Notes: generated by a model from the letters alone, not told the origin. A stretch of 64,000 bases of DNA from Marinobacterium iners DSM 11526 (GCF_900107855.1 NZ_FNRJ01000001.1:496001-560000), one strand, 5' to 3'; counted from the first letter of the stretch, positions 44,388 to 53,681 are shown. Program-made: numbers and translations.

Positions 44388-44554
44388 GATCACTCCATGG
44401 CCCGTAGGAAGGAAACATCAAGTTAAAGTGTATCATGGCCCACGTTCTTATTGATCCGACTCAAAACCTTATGGTTGGCGAACGCACACTAATATTGCTA
44501 GTATGCAATCAGGTTTGGCTTTGATGTATGGCCTTTCCCGCTTTCCAGCGAAAG

Positions 44555-44646
44555 AATCTCTCCCGAAAGGGCAACCACTGTTCGCAGTGGGCGCAAAGCC
44601 TAGGGTCTGCAATGGATGAGACTGCCTGGCTACCGAAAGAGAGATT
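44555..44646 (+). ncRNA. cyclic di-GMP-I (GEMM) riboswitch, apparently without a sense gene
   Basis: The plus strand has the GEMM-I landmarks in order. They are P1 AATCTCTC (44555-44562) pairing perfectly with GAGAGATT (44639-44646), AAAGGGCAA, hairpin CCACTG-TTCG-CAGTGG, the invariant GCGCAAAGCCT, a P3 arm GTCT/AGAC with flanking AGG/CCT and GCC/GGC, and CTGGCTACCGAAAG. The usual GNRA tetraloop is replaced by TTCG. Nothing on the plus strand downstream looks like a gene: the next coding sequence is the RND pump on the minus strand, ending at 44711. Possible roles are control of an antisense RNA into the pump's 3' end, an unrecognised small gene, or a relic whose target was lost. The 317-base stretch 44394-44710 holds nothing else recognisable. 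Confidence 0.88.
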
Positions 44647-44710
44647 CGCCCTACCCTTATTTCCGTGCTACCCGTCCCGTAATAGACTTCGGGCCTCCCA
44701 AATTGCGTTC

Positions 44711-47700
44711 CTATTTGACCTCATCTTCTCGTCCTTTTGGCAACTCTCGGCTTAGTGCCTTTTCAACCGCACCCGCTGACTTGGCGTAGCGTGCCAGCAA
44801 GTTATACAGCACCGGAATGATGAAAAGAGTCAGCGTGGCGGCAAACAACAACCCGCCCAGAATGACCACACCAATAGCGGCACGGCTTTCCGCCCCCGCT
44901 CCTGTCGCCAGCACCAGTGGTATCGCACCGAAGATGGTGGAGATGGTGGTCATCAATACCGGTCTGAAGCGCATGATCGCCCCCTGGAGAATCGCCTCAT
45001 GTACGTCCAGACCCTTATCACGCAACTGATTGGCAAACTCCACAATAAGGATGCCGTTTTTGGCCATCAGCCCCAGCAACATGATGATGCCGATCTGGCT
45101 GTAGATATTGAGACTGATCCCCGATGCCCAAAGCGCAGCCAGTGCTCCCGTCACAGCCAGAGGCACGGTCAGCATAATAATCAGGGGGTGAATCCAGCTC
45201 TCGAACTGAGCCGCCAACACCAGGAAGACAATGACAAATGCCAGTGCAAACGTCAGATAGATCGCCGCTGAAGATTCCTGAAATTCACGGCTGAGTCCCT
45301 GATAGCTGACACGGGCTTCAGGTGGCAAATAGTCCTGCGCCAGCCCGTTAAGGTAATTCAGTGCCGTACCCAGGTCATAGCCGGGCGCCAGTGAGCCACT
45401 GATAATGACGGCAGGCAAGCGGTCGATGCGCCGCAGGTCAGGGTTCGCCCCCACCTCCTCTACATCCACCAGTGCCTGCAGCGGAATCAGGTCGCCCCCT
45501 TCACGCGGGCGAAGATAGATCCGCCCAAGGTCAGCTGGCGTCGCCCTGCTCGCATCCTGCGCCTGTACGATAACATCATACTCACGGCCCCGATCCATGT
45601 AGGTGGTAACCTGACGTGACGCCAGTACGGTTTGCAAGGTCAGCCCCACATCTTCAACCGTGACATCAAGATCAGCCGCACGCTGGCGGTCGATGTCAAC
45701 GCGCAGCTCTGGTCGAGTCAGCTCGAAGTCGGTTTCAAGGTTGATCAGGTTAGGGTTTTCCTGCGCTCGCTGCAGGATCTCTTGGCTCCAGCCTTGTACG
45801 CTTTCATAGTCAGGCCCTCCGATTACAAAAGAGACGGGCTGACTGAAGCCACTTTGCCCCAGCCCCGGCGGGTTGATCGGAATCGAGCGCACGCCGGGTA
45901 CCTGTGCCAGTTTTGGAAACAACTCAGCGGCAATGCTCTGCTGTTTAACATCACGCTGATCCCAGTGGCTAAGACCCAAGATAATAAAAGCGTTGTCAGC
46001 TTCACCACGGAAACCGACAATCGACAGCAAGCGTTCCGCGACTCCGTCTTCAAGATAGGGCAGCAGTCGCTGTTCGACCTGGCGCACATGATGCTCGGTA
46101 TAGTCGGCTGTGGAACCACGCGGTGCCTTGCTGGGCATGATAATGACACCCCGATCTTCGGTCGGCGCCAACTCCTGCGGCAAGCGCGGAAAGATCACGG
46201 CTGCCAGCACCAGGCCAGCAAGGCCAATCCCCAGCAAAAGACCGGGTTGACGCAATGAGAAACGCAGCAACCGTTCATAGCCTCGGTTAAGCGCCCCCAA
46301 TACACGTTCGCTTGCCATCCAGATCCGGTGTCCCTCTTCCTGCTCTGGACTGTGTTGAAGCCACTTGGAGCACAACATCGGGGCCAGCGTCAGTGCCACA
46401 AAACTTGACACGATAACTGCCGAAGCCAGTGTGAAGCCGAATTCGCTGAACAGGCGACCAATATTCCCGCCCATAAATGAGATCGGCACGAATACCGCCA
46501 CCAGTGTCAGCGTGGTGGCGATCACGGCAAAGGCAACCTGACGCGCCCCCAGATAGGCGGCCACCAGAGGTTTCTCACCCTCATCAATACGACGCTGAAT
46601 GTTTTCCAGCATGACGATGGCATCATCCACCACCAGACCGATCGCCAGAATGATCGCCAGCAGTGTCAGCACGTTGATGGAGAAGCCGAGAAAGCCAAGG
46701 CCGATAAACGCACCGATGACCGCGACCGGTATGGTCACGGCCGGTATCAGAGTAGCCCTCCAGGAACGCAGGAAGATGAAGATCACCAGTATCACCAGTG
46801 ATACCGAGATCGCCAGCGTGACCAGAACTTCCTTGATGGATGCGCGAATAAAGATCGACTCATCATAGCTTTCGGTGATGCTTACTTCAGGCGGAAGACT
46901 CTCCCGAATCCGGCTCAGCTCTTCCTTCACCCGGTCTGAGACCGCGACCGTGTTGGCCTTCGACTGACGCGTAATCCCCATGCCGATAGCGGTCTGTCCA
47001 TTGGCACGCAAACGACTTACATCAGACTCAACTCCCAGTTGCACATCGGCCACATCGCCCAGTCGCAACAGCACGTTACCGTCACGGCGAATCACCATCT
47101 CACGAAACTCTTCAACCCGGTTGAGTCGCCCCTCCGTGCGCACGGTAAAGTCACGACTGACCGACTCCACCGAACCACCGGGTAACTCGACATTGTTGGC
47201 CCGCAGTGCCCGCTCCACTTCAGCCACCGTCATATCACGCGCCGCCAACCGCTCCGGATCCAGCCAGACACGCACGGCATAACGACGCTCGCCGCCAATC
47301 CGTACCTCCGCCACACCATCGACCACCGCCAAACGGTCTTTCAGTACCCGGTCAGCAAAGTCACTCAGCTGTGCGGAATCCCAAACATCGGATCTCAGGG
47401 TAATCCACATCATCGGTCGTGCATTGGAGTCCGCCTTGCGAACCACCGGGGGGTCTGCTTCATCCGGTAATCGGTTAATCACACGAGCCACGGCATCACG
47501 CACGTCATTGGCCGCCACATCCACATCACGCGAGGTGGTGAACTCGATGGTGGTGCGTGATTCGCCTTGCTCGGTACTGGATTCAATGGAGCGAATACCC
47601 TCGATACCGCTGATTGCACCCTCGATCACCTGCGTAATCTGGGTATCCACAACCTCGGCGGCGGCGCCGGTATAGTCAGTCGAAACAGATACTACCGGCG

Positions 47701-47824
47701 GATCGATGTCGGGATATTCACGCACCGGCAGCTGATTCAAGGCCGCCAATCCAAACACCAGAATAAGCAGGCTCATGACCGTGGCAAACACGGGTCGCTT
47801 GATGGAAATATCGGACAACACCAT
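44711..47824 (-). CDS. RND efflux transporter permease
   Basis: The 1037-residue inner-membrane pump protein is of the HAE1 (AcrB/MexB-like) type. It begins M-V-L-S-D-I-S-I-K-R-P-V-F-A-T-V, has the proton-relay motif G-L-V-V-D-D-A-I-V-M-L-E-N in membrane segment 4, and has two large periplasmic loops between TM1-2 and TM7-8. It is two bases downstream of its adaptor gene. No TolC-type gene is in the window, so a shared outer-membrane channel is assumed. Its 3' end faces the riboswitch at 44555-44646. Confidence 0.94.
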   Translation of the reverse strand: MVLSDISIKRPVFATVMSLLILVFGLAALNQLPVREYPDIDPPVVSVSTDYTGAAAEVVDTQITQVIEGAISGIEGIRSIESSTEQGESRTTIEFTTSRDVDVAANDVRDAVARVINRLPDEADPPVVRKADSNARPMMWITLRSDVWDSAQLSDFADRVLKDRLAVVDGVAEVRIGGERRYAVRVWLDPERLAARDMTVAEVERALRANNVELPGGSVESVSRDFTVRTEGRLNRVEEFREMVIRRDGNVLLRLGDVADVQLGVESDVSRLRANGQTAIGMGITRQSKANTVAVSDRVKEELSRIRESLPPEVSITESYDESIFIRASIKEVLVTLAISVSLVILVIFIFLRSWRATLIPAVTIPVAVIGAFIGLGFLGFSINVLTLLAIILAIGLVVDDAIVMLENIQRRIDEGEKPLVAAYLGARQVAFAVIATTLTLVAVFVPISFMGGNIGRLFSEFGFTLASAVIVSSFVALTLAPMLCSKWLQHSPEQEEGHRIWMASERVLGALNRGYERLLRFSLRQPGLLLGIGLAGLVLAAVIFPRLPQELAPTEDRGVIIMPSKAPRGSTADYTEHHVRQVEQRLLPYLEDGVAERLLSIVGFRGEADNAFIILGLSHWDQRDVKQQSIAAELFPKLAQVPGVRSIPINPPGLGQSGFSQPVSFVIGGPDYESVQGWSQEILQRAQENPNLINLETDFELTRPELRVDIDRQRAADLDVTVEDVGLTLQTVLASRQVTTYMDRGREYDVIVQAQDASRATPADLGRIYLRPREGGDLIPLQALVDVEEVGANPDLRRIDRLPAVIISGSLAPGYDLGTALNYLNGLAQDYLPPEARVSYQGLSREFQESSAAIYLTFALAFVIVFLVLAAQFESWIHPLIIMLTVPLAVTGALAALWASGISLNIYSQIGIIMLLGLMAKNGILIVEFANQLRDKGLDVHEAILQGAIMRFRPVLMTTISTIFGAIPLVLATGAGAESRAAIGVVILGGLLFAATLTLFIIPVLYNLLARYAKSAGAVEKALSRELPKGREDEVK

Positions 47825-47826
47825 GT

Positions 47827-48918
47827 TCAGGACTCCTGCCGGATCAACTCAGACGCCGGAATGGCATCATCCGTACCTTCAAGAATCTGCAATGCATCAC
47901 CACTGGAAAGCCGATCCTGAGCCGTGATCACGACCCGATCTTCCGTGTTGATGCCCGAGAGAATTTCGACCTTGCCCGGCTCACGACTGCCGAGCTGTAC
48001 CGAACGGCGTTCGGCCGTATTGTCGTCAGTGGCGACAAACAGATAGCGCTCATCCCCCTGCAGCAGCACTGCCTGCTCAGGTACGACCAGCGCCTCGCGC
48101 TGCCTGAGTGTCAGCCGAACCGACATGAATTGCCCCGGACGCAGACGTCCTTCACTGTTGTCGATCAGTGCCCTGACCTTTAGCGTTCGGCTAAGCGGGT
48201 CGATTCGGGTATCCAGTTCCGCCAGTTCACCTTGAAACACTTCGCCAGGCCAGCTCGAGGTAACACTGTTTACAGGCTGCCCTGACTGCAACTGGCCGAC
48301 AAAACGCTCAGCTACGGCAAAGGTCAGCTCCATCTCACCGCTTGCATCCAGAGTGGTCAGCGGGTCTCCGCTTTCAATATAGGCACCTGGACTGAACTCA
48401 CGCAGCCCGACTACGCCTGCAAAGGGGGCCACGATACGGTGGTTGGCTGCCCTGACTCTGGCTGCCTGTCGCTCGGCTTCGGCCACATTGACGGTTGTAC
48501 GCAGTTCATCCACCTGAGCCTGAGATATGCTGTTGCTGTTGCGCAGCTGCTGGGCTCGGCGCAATTGACGCTGAGCATCGGCCAATCGTGCCTCCGCCAC
48601 CGCCAGATCAGCCTGAGCCTGACGATCATCCAGCTGCACCAAAAGCTGCCCCTTTTCCACTTGCTGACCGGTGGTGAAATCAATCGCCACAATCCGCCCG
48701 GTAACCTCACTGGTCACCACAACTTCATCGCGCGAGCGCAAGGTACCAACCGCTTCAATTCTATCCCTGACTGTCTGTACTTCAGGCTGGACCACGTGTA
48801 CGGCTTGAGGACGTTTTTCCCGTCCCTGTTGCTGCTCAACGGGGGCAAGCCGATGCCAGGCAAGAGCCGCCAATGCCGTCATGACCATGATCAACAATCC
48901 TGTTAGCCATTGCTTCAC
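47827..48918 (-). CDS. RND efflux periplasmic adaptor (membrane fusion protein)
   Basis: The 363-residue protein has an N-terminal membrane anchor (W-L-T-G-L-L-I-M-V-M-T-A-L-A-A-L-A-W). Then come a lipoyl/barrel-sandwich region (G-R-I-V-A-I-D-F-T-T-G-Q-Q-V-E-K-G-Q-L-L-V-Q-L-D), a hairpin of coiled-coil helices (about 90-145) and a beta-barrel domain (P-G-Q-F-M-S-V-R-L). It bridges the pump and a TolC-type channel. Confidence 0.93.
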   Translation of the reverse strand: MKQWLTGLLIMVMTALAALAWHRLAPVEQQQGREKRPQAVHVVQPEVQTVRDRIEAVGTLRSRDEVVVTSEVTGRIVAIDFTTGQQVEKGQLLVQLDDRQAQADLAVAEARLADAQRQLRRAQQLRNSNSISQAQVDELRTTVNVAEAERQAARVRAANHRIVAPFAGVVGLREFSPGAYIESGDPLTTLDASGEMELTFAVAERFVGQLQSGQPVNSVTSSWPGEVFQGELAELDTRIDPLSRTLKVRALIDNSEGRLRPGQFMSVRLTLRQREALVVPEQAVLLQGDERYLFVATDDNTAERRSVQLGSREPGKVEILSGINTEDRVVITAQDRLSSGDALQILEGTDDAIPASELIRQES

Positions 48919-49017
48919 GAATTTTTTCTCCCTCTATTGCCCGGGTTAGTGACAGACGATCCTTTGCGGTCTTATCATGCCCACGTCACGTTGCACGCTG
49001 CAGCAAAACATATTCAG

Positions 49018-49032
49018 GTGAACTTTTCACCG
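49018..49032. promoter_or_regulatory. palindrome in the gap between the RND operon and the zinc-protease-like gene
   Basis: GGTGAA-CTT-TTCACC is a perfect 6-bp inverted repeat 100 bases upstream of the adaptor gene and 94 bases before the divergent gene. A second one, CTGACA-C-TGTCAG, lies at 49080-49092. Either could be an operator; no regulator gene is adjacent. Confidence 0.35.
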
Positions 49033-49125
49033 TCTGTTAAGCTGCACTACTGCAGAGTCGGCACCCACATCAGAGTCAACTGACACTGTCAGGTTCCTTA
49101 CTTTATCTGCTGGCTGGAGTTATCC

Positions 49126-49935
49126 ATGCTTTCTACTCGTTCGTCCCGATCAAGGATCACCCGTCTTACTTTTCTGCTGGGCCTTGCCGTACTGCTGTCA
49201 GGCTGTAGCCACGATCGTTACCTGTTTCTGGAGCGTGCCGAGCTGGATCAACTGGAGCAACAGCACAAACTGCAACAGCAGCGCATTGAAGCTCTTGAAG
49301 CTCTTGAAACACGCACTCTTGAGCAGTTTGATGTTATGGAAACGCGCCAGCAGCTGCGCCAGCAGGCACTGCTCGACCGTTTGAGCCGACAACAGGACCT
49401 GATTCAGTCACTGCCGCAACAGCAGGCAAGCATTTTGCCACCGCAGCCAACCACCAGCGAACCGTCCGCTCGTCTCAAGGGCAAACTGGTGGTGGGTGAG
49501 ACGGAGCCGATTTACATTGCCGATCCAGGCCTAGTCTATACTGCACGCATTGACAGCGGAGCCACAACCTCTTCCCTGCATGCACTCAATATCCAGCGTT
49601 TTGAACGCAACGGACAGCCTTGGGTCCGGTTTGATATCAGTGTACCCGGCCGTGATGAAACCCTGACCATGGAGCATGAAATTTCCCGACGTGCTCGCAT
49701 CATACAATCAAACACCGATGATCCCGAACGACGAATTGTCGTAGAGCTGCCGTTCATGATTGGCGATCACCGTGACCTGGCTGAATTTACCCTGAGCGAT
49801 CGCAGCCACCTGACCTACCCGGTACTGGTTGGACGCAATATCCTGCGTGATGTGATGCTGATCGATGTGGGCCAGGAGTTCGTGACCGAGCTGCCCGAAG
49901 GCCTTAATACTGAACAGGGAGCCAAAACACCTTGA
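49126..49935 (+). CDS. retropepsin-like lipoprotein protease (ATP-dependent zinc protease family, RimB-like)
   Basis: The 269-residue protein has a lipoprotein signal with lipobox L-L-S-G-C (Cys27), then a glutamine-rich coiled coil (about 35-100). A C-terminal domain contains A-R-I-D-S-G-A-T-T-S-S-L-H-A, the Asp-Ser-Gly signature of retropepsin-like peptidases (Asp142). Databases usually call this family ATP-dependent zinc protease or RimK/RimB-like. Its stop overlaps the start of the 7TM gene (TTGA). Together with the next two genes it forms a conserved unit whose biochemical role is not settled. The lipobox puts it in the periplasm, probably on a membrane. Confidence 0.85.
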   Translation: MLSTRSSRSRITRLTFLLGLAVLLSGCSHDRYLFLERAELDQLEQQHKLQQQRIEALEALETRTLEQFDVMETRQQLRQQALLDRLSRQQDLIQSLPQQQASILPPQPTTSEPSARLKGKLVVGETEPIYIADPGLVYTARIDSGATTSSLHALNIQRFERNGQPWVRFDISVPGRDETLTMEHEISRRARIIQSNTDDPERRIVVELPFMIGDHRDLAEFTLSDRSHLTYPVLVGRNILRDVMLIDVGQEFVTELPEGLNTEQGAKTP

Positions 49936-51449
49936 GCCGACATTCCAAAGCCCCGTTTTATATTGCAACAGGCCTGCTGATTCTGGCCGGCGTTCTGCTG
50001 GCCGTTCTGCGTCATTATCAGCTGGGGGTTCCCTGGCTGCCAGGCCAGCAACAGCCTGTCTGGCTGGTCGAAGCACGGGTCGATTTTCGTGCCTGGGGCG
50101 AGCCCGTCACGGTCAGCCTCAACCTGCCGGACAGTCCGCCGGGATTTTCGGTACTGTCCGAGCAGGCAGCTTCACCCGGTTACGGTTTTGCCATTACACA
50201 ACGTGGCCATGATCGCCGTGCGGAGTGGACAATCCGTCAGGCAAACGGTCCACAAACACTCTACTTCAAGAGTCGACTGATCGCTTCCGCACAGACCGAC
50301 ACTGAGCCCGACAATACTCCAGTCACCGCCAGCGAAGTTTTTCTGGAGGGACCGGACATTGCGGCCGCACGCGCGGCGATTGAGCTGGCGGGCAGTCGCT
50401 CCAGCAATCCGGCCAGCTTCACACGCGAGTTGATCACCCTGCTTAACAGCCCAACACCGGACCAGAATACACGTCTTTTGCTGAGTGACAGAACCCGCGC
50501 CGAAGTACTTTACCTTCTCATCAACCACAGTGGCACACCGGCCCGCATCGCCGAAGGGCTGCGACTTGAGGACGCTCGCCGACAGCAATCGCTGCTACCC
50601 TGGCTGCAGGTACATGACGGCAAGCGCTGGCTCACGTTCAACCCACGTACCGCTGAGCAAGGGGTGCCGGATGATGTACTGCTCTGGCGGCAGGAGGCCA
50701 GCTCATTACTGGATGTAACGGGAGGCAGCAACTCGGTGGTCAGCTTCTCAATGTTGCGTCAGACAGTTCCCGCCCTGCAAATCATCCGCGCCGAGGCTGA
50801 CGGGCAGGCGTTCGGGGCCTTCAGCCTGCATCAACTCCCGGTTGAGCAGCAAGGCATGTTCCGCATGCTGTTGTTGCTTCCGTTTGGTGCACTGGTGGTC
50901 TGCCTGATGCGAATAGTGGTTGGCATCAAGACTTCCGGCACATTCATGCCGGTATTGATTGCGGTGGCCTTTGTGCAAACCTCTCTACTGCCAGGCCTAG
51001 CAGCCTTTATCGGCGTCGTCACACTGGGGCTCTTGATGCGAGGCTATCTATCCAGCCTGAACCTGCTGCTGGTATCACGCATATCGGCTCTGATCGTACT
51101 GGTGCTGTTCATCACCGCCGGCATCAGCATTATCGGCTACCAAATGGGCTACAGCACCGGCATGACCGTCACCTTTTTCCCGATGGTCATTCTGGCCTGG
51201 ACCATTGAGCGCATGTCGATCCTGTGGGAAGAAGAAGGTGCTCGCGAGGTAGTTACTCAGGGCTTTGGCAGCCTGTTGGTCGCCATTTTTGCATTCCTGG
51301 TGATGCGCGCGCCGCTGGCAGAGCACCTCAGCTTCAATTTTCCCGAGCTACACCTTGTAGTACTGGGGCTAATCCTGCTGCTGGGTCAGTATACCGGTTA
51401 CAAGCTCACCGAACTGCGCCGATTCACCCCGATGAAAAGGTACGACTAA
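49932..51449 (+). CDS. inactive transglutaminase fused to seven membrane helices
   Basis: The 505-residue protein starts at TTG 49932, overlapping the previous stop. It has one N-terminal membrane helix (about 10-28), a periplasmic domain (about 40-300) that includes a transglutaminase-like region (L-L-I-N-H-S-G-T-P-A-R-I-A-E-G-L-R-L) without a clear Cys-His-Asp triad, and about seven helices from residue 305 to the end. This matches the family called inactive transglutaminase fused to 7TM helices. It is probably a membrane platform presenting a peptide or protein to the protease-like lipoprotein and the cytoplasmic ATP-grasp ligase. Confidence 0.87.
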   Translation: MSRHSKAPFYIATGLLILAGVLLAVLRHYQLGVPWLPGQQQPVWLVEARVDFRAWGEPVTVSLNLPDSPPGFSVLSEQAASPGYGFAITQRGHDRRAEWTIRQANGPQTLYFKSRLIASAQTDTEPDNTPVTASEVFLEGPDIAAARAAIELAGSRSSNPASFTRELITLLNSPTPDQNTRLLLSDRTRAEVLYLLINHSGTPARIAEGLRLEDARRQQSLLPWLQVHDGKRWLTFNPRTAEQGVPDDVLLWRQEASSLLDVTGGSNSVVSFSMLRQTVPALQIIRAEADGQAFGAFSLHQLPVEQQGMFRMLLLLPFGALVVCLMRIVVGIKTSGTFMPVLIAVAFVQTSLLPGLAAFIGVVTLGLLMRGYLSSLNLLLVSRISALIVLVLFITAGISIIGYQMGYSTGMTVTFFPMVILAWTIERMSILWEEEGAREVVTQGFGSLLVAIFAFLVMRAPLAEHLSFNFPELHLVVLGLILLLGQYTGYKLTELRRFTPMKRYD

Positions 51450-52486
51450 TGGGCTGGTGGGGCGATTGGATCAGCCCGCGCCGCATGAACCGGCTCGGCA
51501 TCCTCAACATGAACAAGCGCAATATTGACTATATTTCGCGCTATAACGACCGCAGTGCCTACCCACTGGTAGACAACAAGCTGTTGACCAAACAGACCGT
51601 GGCAGAGTACGGCGTCGCCACACCTGCTCTGCTGCAGGTGGTGCGTGAGCAGCACGAAATTGGCCACTTCATGGAGCGGGTTAAAGGCTTCGATGGCTTT
51701 GCCATCAAACCGGCCAAGGGCTCCGGCGGCAAGGGCATTCTGGTGATCGGCTCGCATGAGGGTGAGCGCTTTATCAAAGCATCCGGGATGGAAATTTCGC
51801 TGCAGGAAATCGAACGCCACCTGTCCAATATTCTGGCGGGACTCTACTCACTGGGCGGCGCCCCCGATGTAGCCATCGTTGAAGCTTTGGTACGCTCCGA
51901 ACCAGGCCTTGCACGCCACTCTTTTCAGGGTGTACCGGACATTCGCATCATTGTGTTCCAGGGCTATCCCGTAATGGCAATGCTGCGGCTGGCAACGCGT
52001 GCTTCAGATGGCAAGGCCAACCTGCATCAGGGTGCAGTGGGTGTCGGGCTGGATCTTGCCAACGGCCGCGCCCGCAACGCCGTACAGTTCGACCGTCCAT
52101 TGACGCTGCATCCCGATACCGGCCTTGAACTCAACAGCATCGAGATCGAAAGCTGGCAGTACCTGCTGAACATGGCCAGCAGCTGTTATGAAGCCACCGG
52201 GCTTGGCTACATGGGGGTGGACCTGGTCGTCGACGCATTACGTGGCCCGCTGCTGCTGGAGTTGAATGCCCGCCCCGGGCTAGCCATCCAGATTGCCAAT
52301 GGCAAGGGCCTGCTGCCACGCCTGCAGGCGGTTGAGGCACTGCGTCGTCCTCACCTGACCCCCGAGGCGCGAGTCGAGTGGGCCATGCAGCAGGCAGGCG
52401 CCAAGCCGGGCGATATTGATCCTGCACCGCTCTGCCTGGTAAATAGCATCCTCAGTGAGCAGCAGCGAACCCCGGCAGACGGCTGA
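51449..52486 (+). CDS. RimK-related ATP-grasp alpha-L-glutamate-ligase-like protein
   Basis: The 345-residue cytoplasmic enzyme has the ATP-grasp pattern: D-N-K-L-L-T-K-Q-T-V-A-E-Y-G-V-A-T-P, F-A-I-K-P-A-K-G-S-G-G-K-G-I (nucleotide loop) and L-L-L-E-L-N-A-R-P-G-L-A-I-Q (metal ligands). RimK relatives add amino acids, usually glutamate, through amide bonds. ATG 51449 shares its A with the TAA of the 7TM gene. The 3' end overlaps the convergent MFS gene by 35 bases. The acceptor is unknown. Confidence 0.9.
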   Translation: MGWWGDWISPRRMNRLGILNMNKRNIDYISRYNDRSAYPLVDNKLLTKQTVAEYGVATPALLQVVREQHEIGHFMERVKGFDGFAIKPAKGSGGKGILVIGSHEGERFIKASGMEISLQEIERHLSNILAGLYSLGGAPDVAIVEALVRSEPGLARHSFQGVPDIRIIVFQGYPVMAMLRLATRASDGKANLHQGAVGVGLDLANGRARNAVQFDRPLTLHPDTGLELNSIEIESWQYLLNMASSCYEATGLGYMGVDLVVDALRGPLLLELNARPGLAIQIANGKGLLPRLQAVEALRRPHLTPEARVEWAMQQAGAKPGDIDPAPLCLVNSILSEQQRTPADG

Positions 52487-53660
52487 CCCTGGTCACCAGC
52501 ACGACACCAAGCAGTGACATCGCACCAGTTGCCATCCAGGTCCAGTGCCAGCCACCAGCCTGAGCTGCCAGCCAGGCGATGGCTGGTGGTGCCACAAACT
52601 GACCAAAAGCCGACCATTGCAGCATCCAGCCAACACAGGTCGACACCACAGAGCTGTCCGGTGCCAACCTTACCGCCAGCGAGAACAACGCTCCCGGCAC
52701 CATGCCGCCGATGGCCGAAAACAGCAGTACAGCAAGGTAACGCAGCCAAGGGAAGTCAGCTGTCAGAGCCGAGAAAGCAAACCACGTGGTCATTGCCATT
52801 ACAGCAAAACCGCCATAAAGCAACTGCCTTGCCCCTACCCCCACATGCAGTAAACGCCCCGACAGGACATTACCAATAATGTTGACCACCGCCGCCAGAG
52901 CCGTCAGCGGACCCACCAGCCCGGCACTGATGCCCGCCTCGGAATAGATTGAGGGCAGAAAGCCGATGACTGAAAGCCACTGACCGGAATAGGTGGCGAA
53001 AATCATCGCCACCAGCCAGGGGCCCGGATGACTCAGGGTCAGTTTCAGTCGCCCCAGCACACGTCCCAAGGCACCGCCTACCGGCCCCTCCTGGCGCGTA
53101 TGCAGTTGCTGATCCGGCGGCACGGCACGCCAGACCCAGAACAGCATCAGCAGAGACAACAGTGCCATCAATATCCACCAGCCTTGCCAGCCCACCTTTG
53201 CCATTACCCACAGCCCAGTCAACAAGGCCGTGCCGGTGCCCAGCCCCATATAGCACCCCCACCAGCCAAGCCGCAGGCTCAGCTTCTCTGCCACCACCAG
53301 GTGCCGAATCAGCCCCGGACCGGATAGCGTCACCAGCAGAAAACCGAAACCCTCAATACCCCTCAGCAACAGCAGCATGGCCGCACTCTGTGCCTGGCTG
53401 CCGAGCAGGCTGGCAAGCATCAGGATACCCAGCCCCAACAGCACACTGCGGCGCAAGCCGGCACTGTCCGCCAGCAGCCCGATCAAGGCCCCTGCCAGCA
53501 TGCCGGCCAGCTGCACCAAAGACAGCAGGAATCCGGCCTCAACCAGCGTGACACCAAGAGCATCCTGCAGCACCGGAATAGCTGGTGGCAGTTTTCCGAT
53601 ATGAAGGGCAGCCGTGATACCTGCCAGCATCACAACAAATTCAGGGGCCAGAGACCGCAT
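52452..53660 (-). CDS. MFS transporter (CynX/NimT-like)
   Basis: The 402-residue protein has about 12 hydrophobic segments with the loop D-S-A-G-L-R-R-S after helix 2. The central cytoplasmic loop near residues 195-215 is polar (V-P-P-D-Q-Q-L-H-T-R-Q). It overlaps the ATP-grasp gene tail to tail by 35 bases and is 69 bases downstream of gdhA. No substrate can be inferred. Confidence 0.85.
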   Translation of the reverse strand: MRSLAPEFVVMLAGITAALHIGKLPPAIPVLQDALGVTLVEAGFLLSLVQLAGMLAGALIGLLADSAGLRRSVLLGLGILMLASLLGSQAQSAAMLLLLRGIEGFGFLLVTLSGPGLIRHLVVAEKLSLRLGWWGCYMGLGTGTALLTGLWVMAKVGWQGWWILMALLSLLMLFWVWRAVPPDQQLHTRQEGPVGGALGRVLGRLKLTLSHPGPWLVAMIFATYSGQWLSVIGFLPSIYSEAGISAGLVGPLTALAAVVNIIGNVLSGRLLHVGVGARQLLYGGFAVMAMTTWFAFSALTADFPWLRYLAVLLFSAIGGMVPGALFSLAVRLAPDSSVVSTCVGWMLQWSAFGQFVAPPAIAWLAAQAGGWHWTWMATGAMSLLGVVLVTRVSRLPGFAAAH

Positions 53661-53681
53661 CCTTAGACTCCAATAAGCAAA

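Noticed and set aside
44528-44755. 75-codon open frame on the plus strand
   Set aside because: It runs straight through the riboswitch stems; the conservation there is RNA-type, and no ribosome site precedes the ATG.
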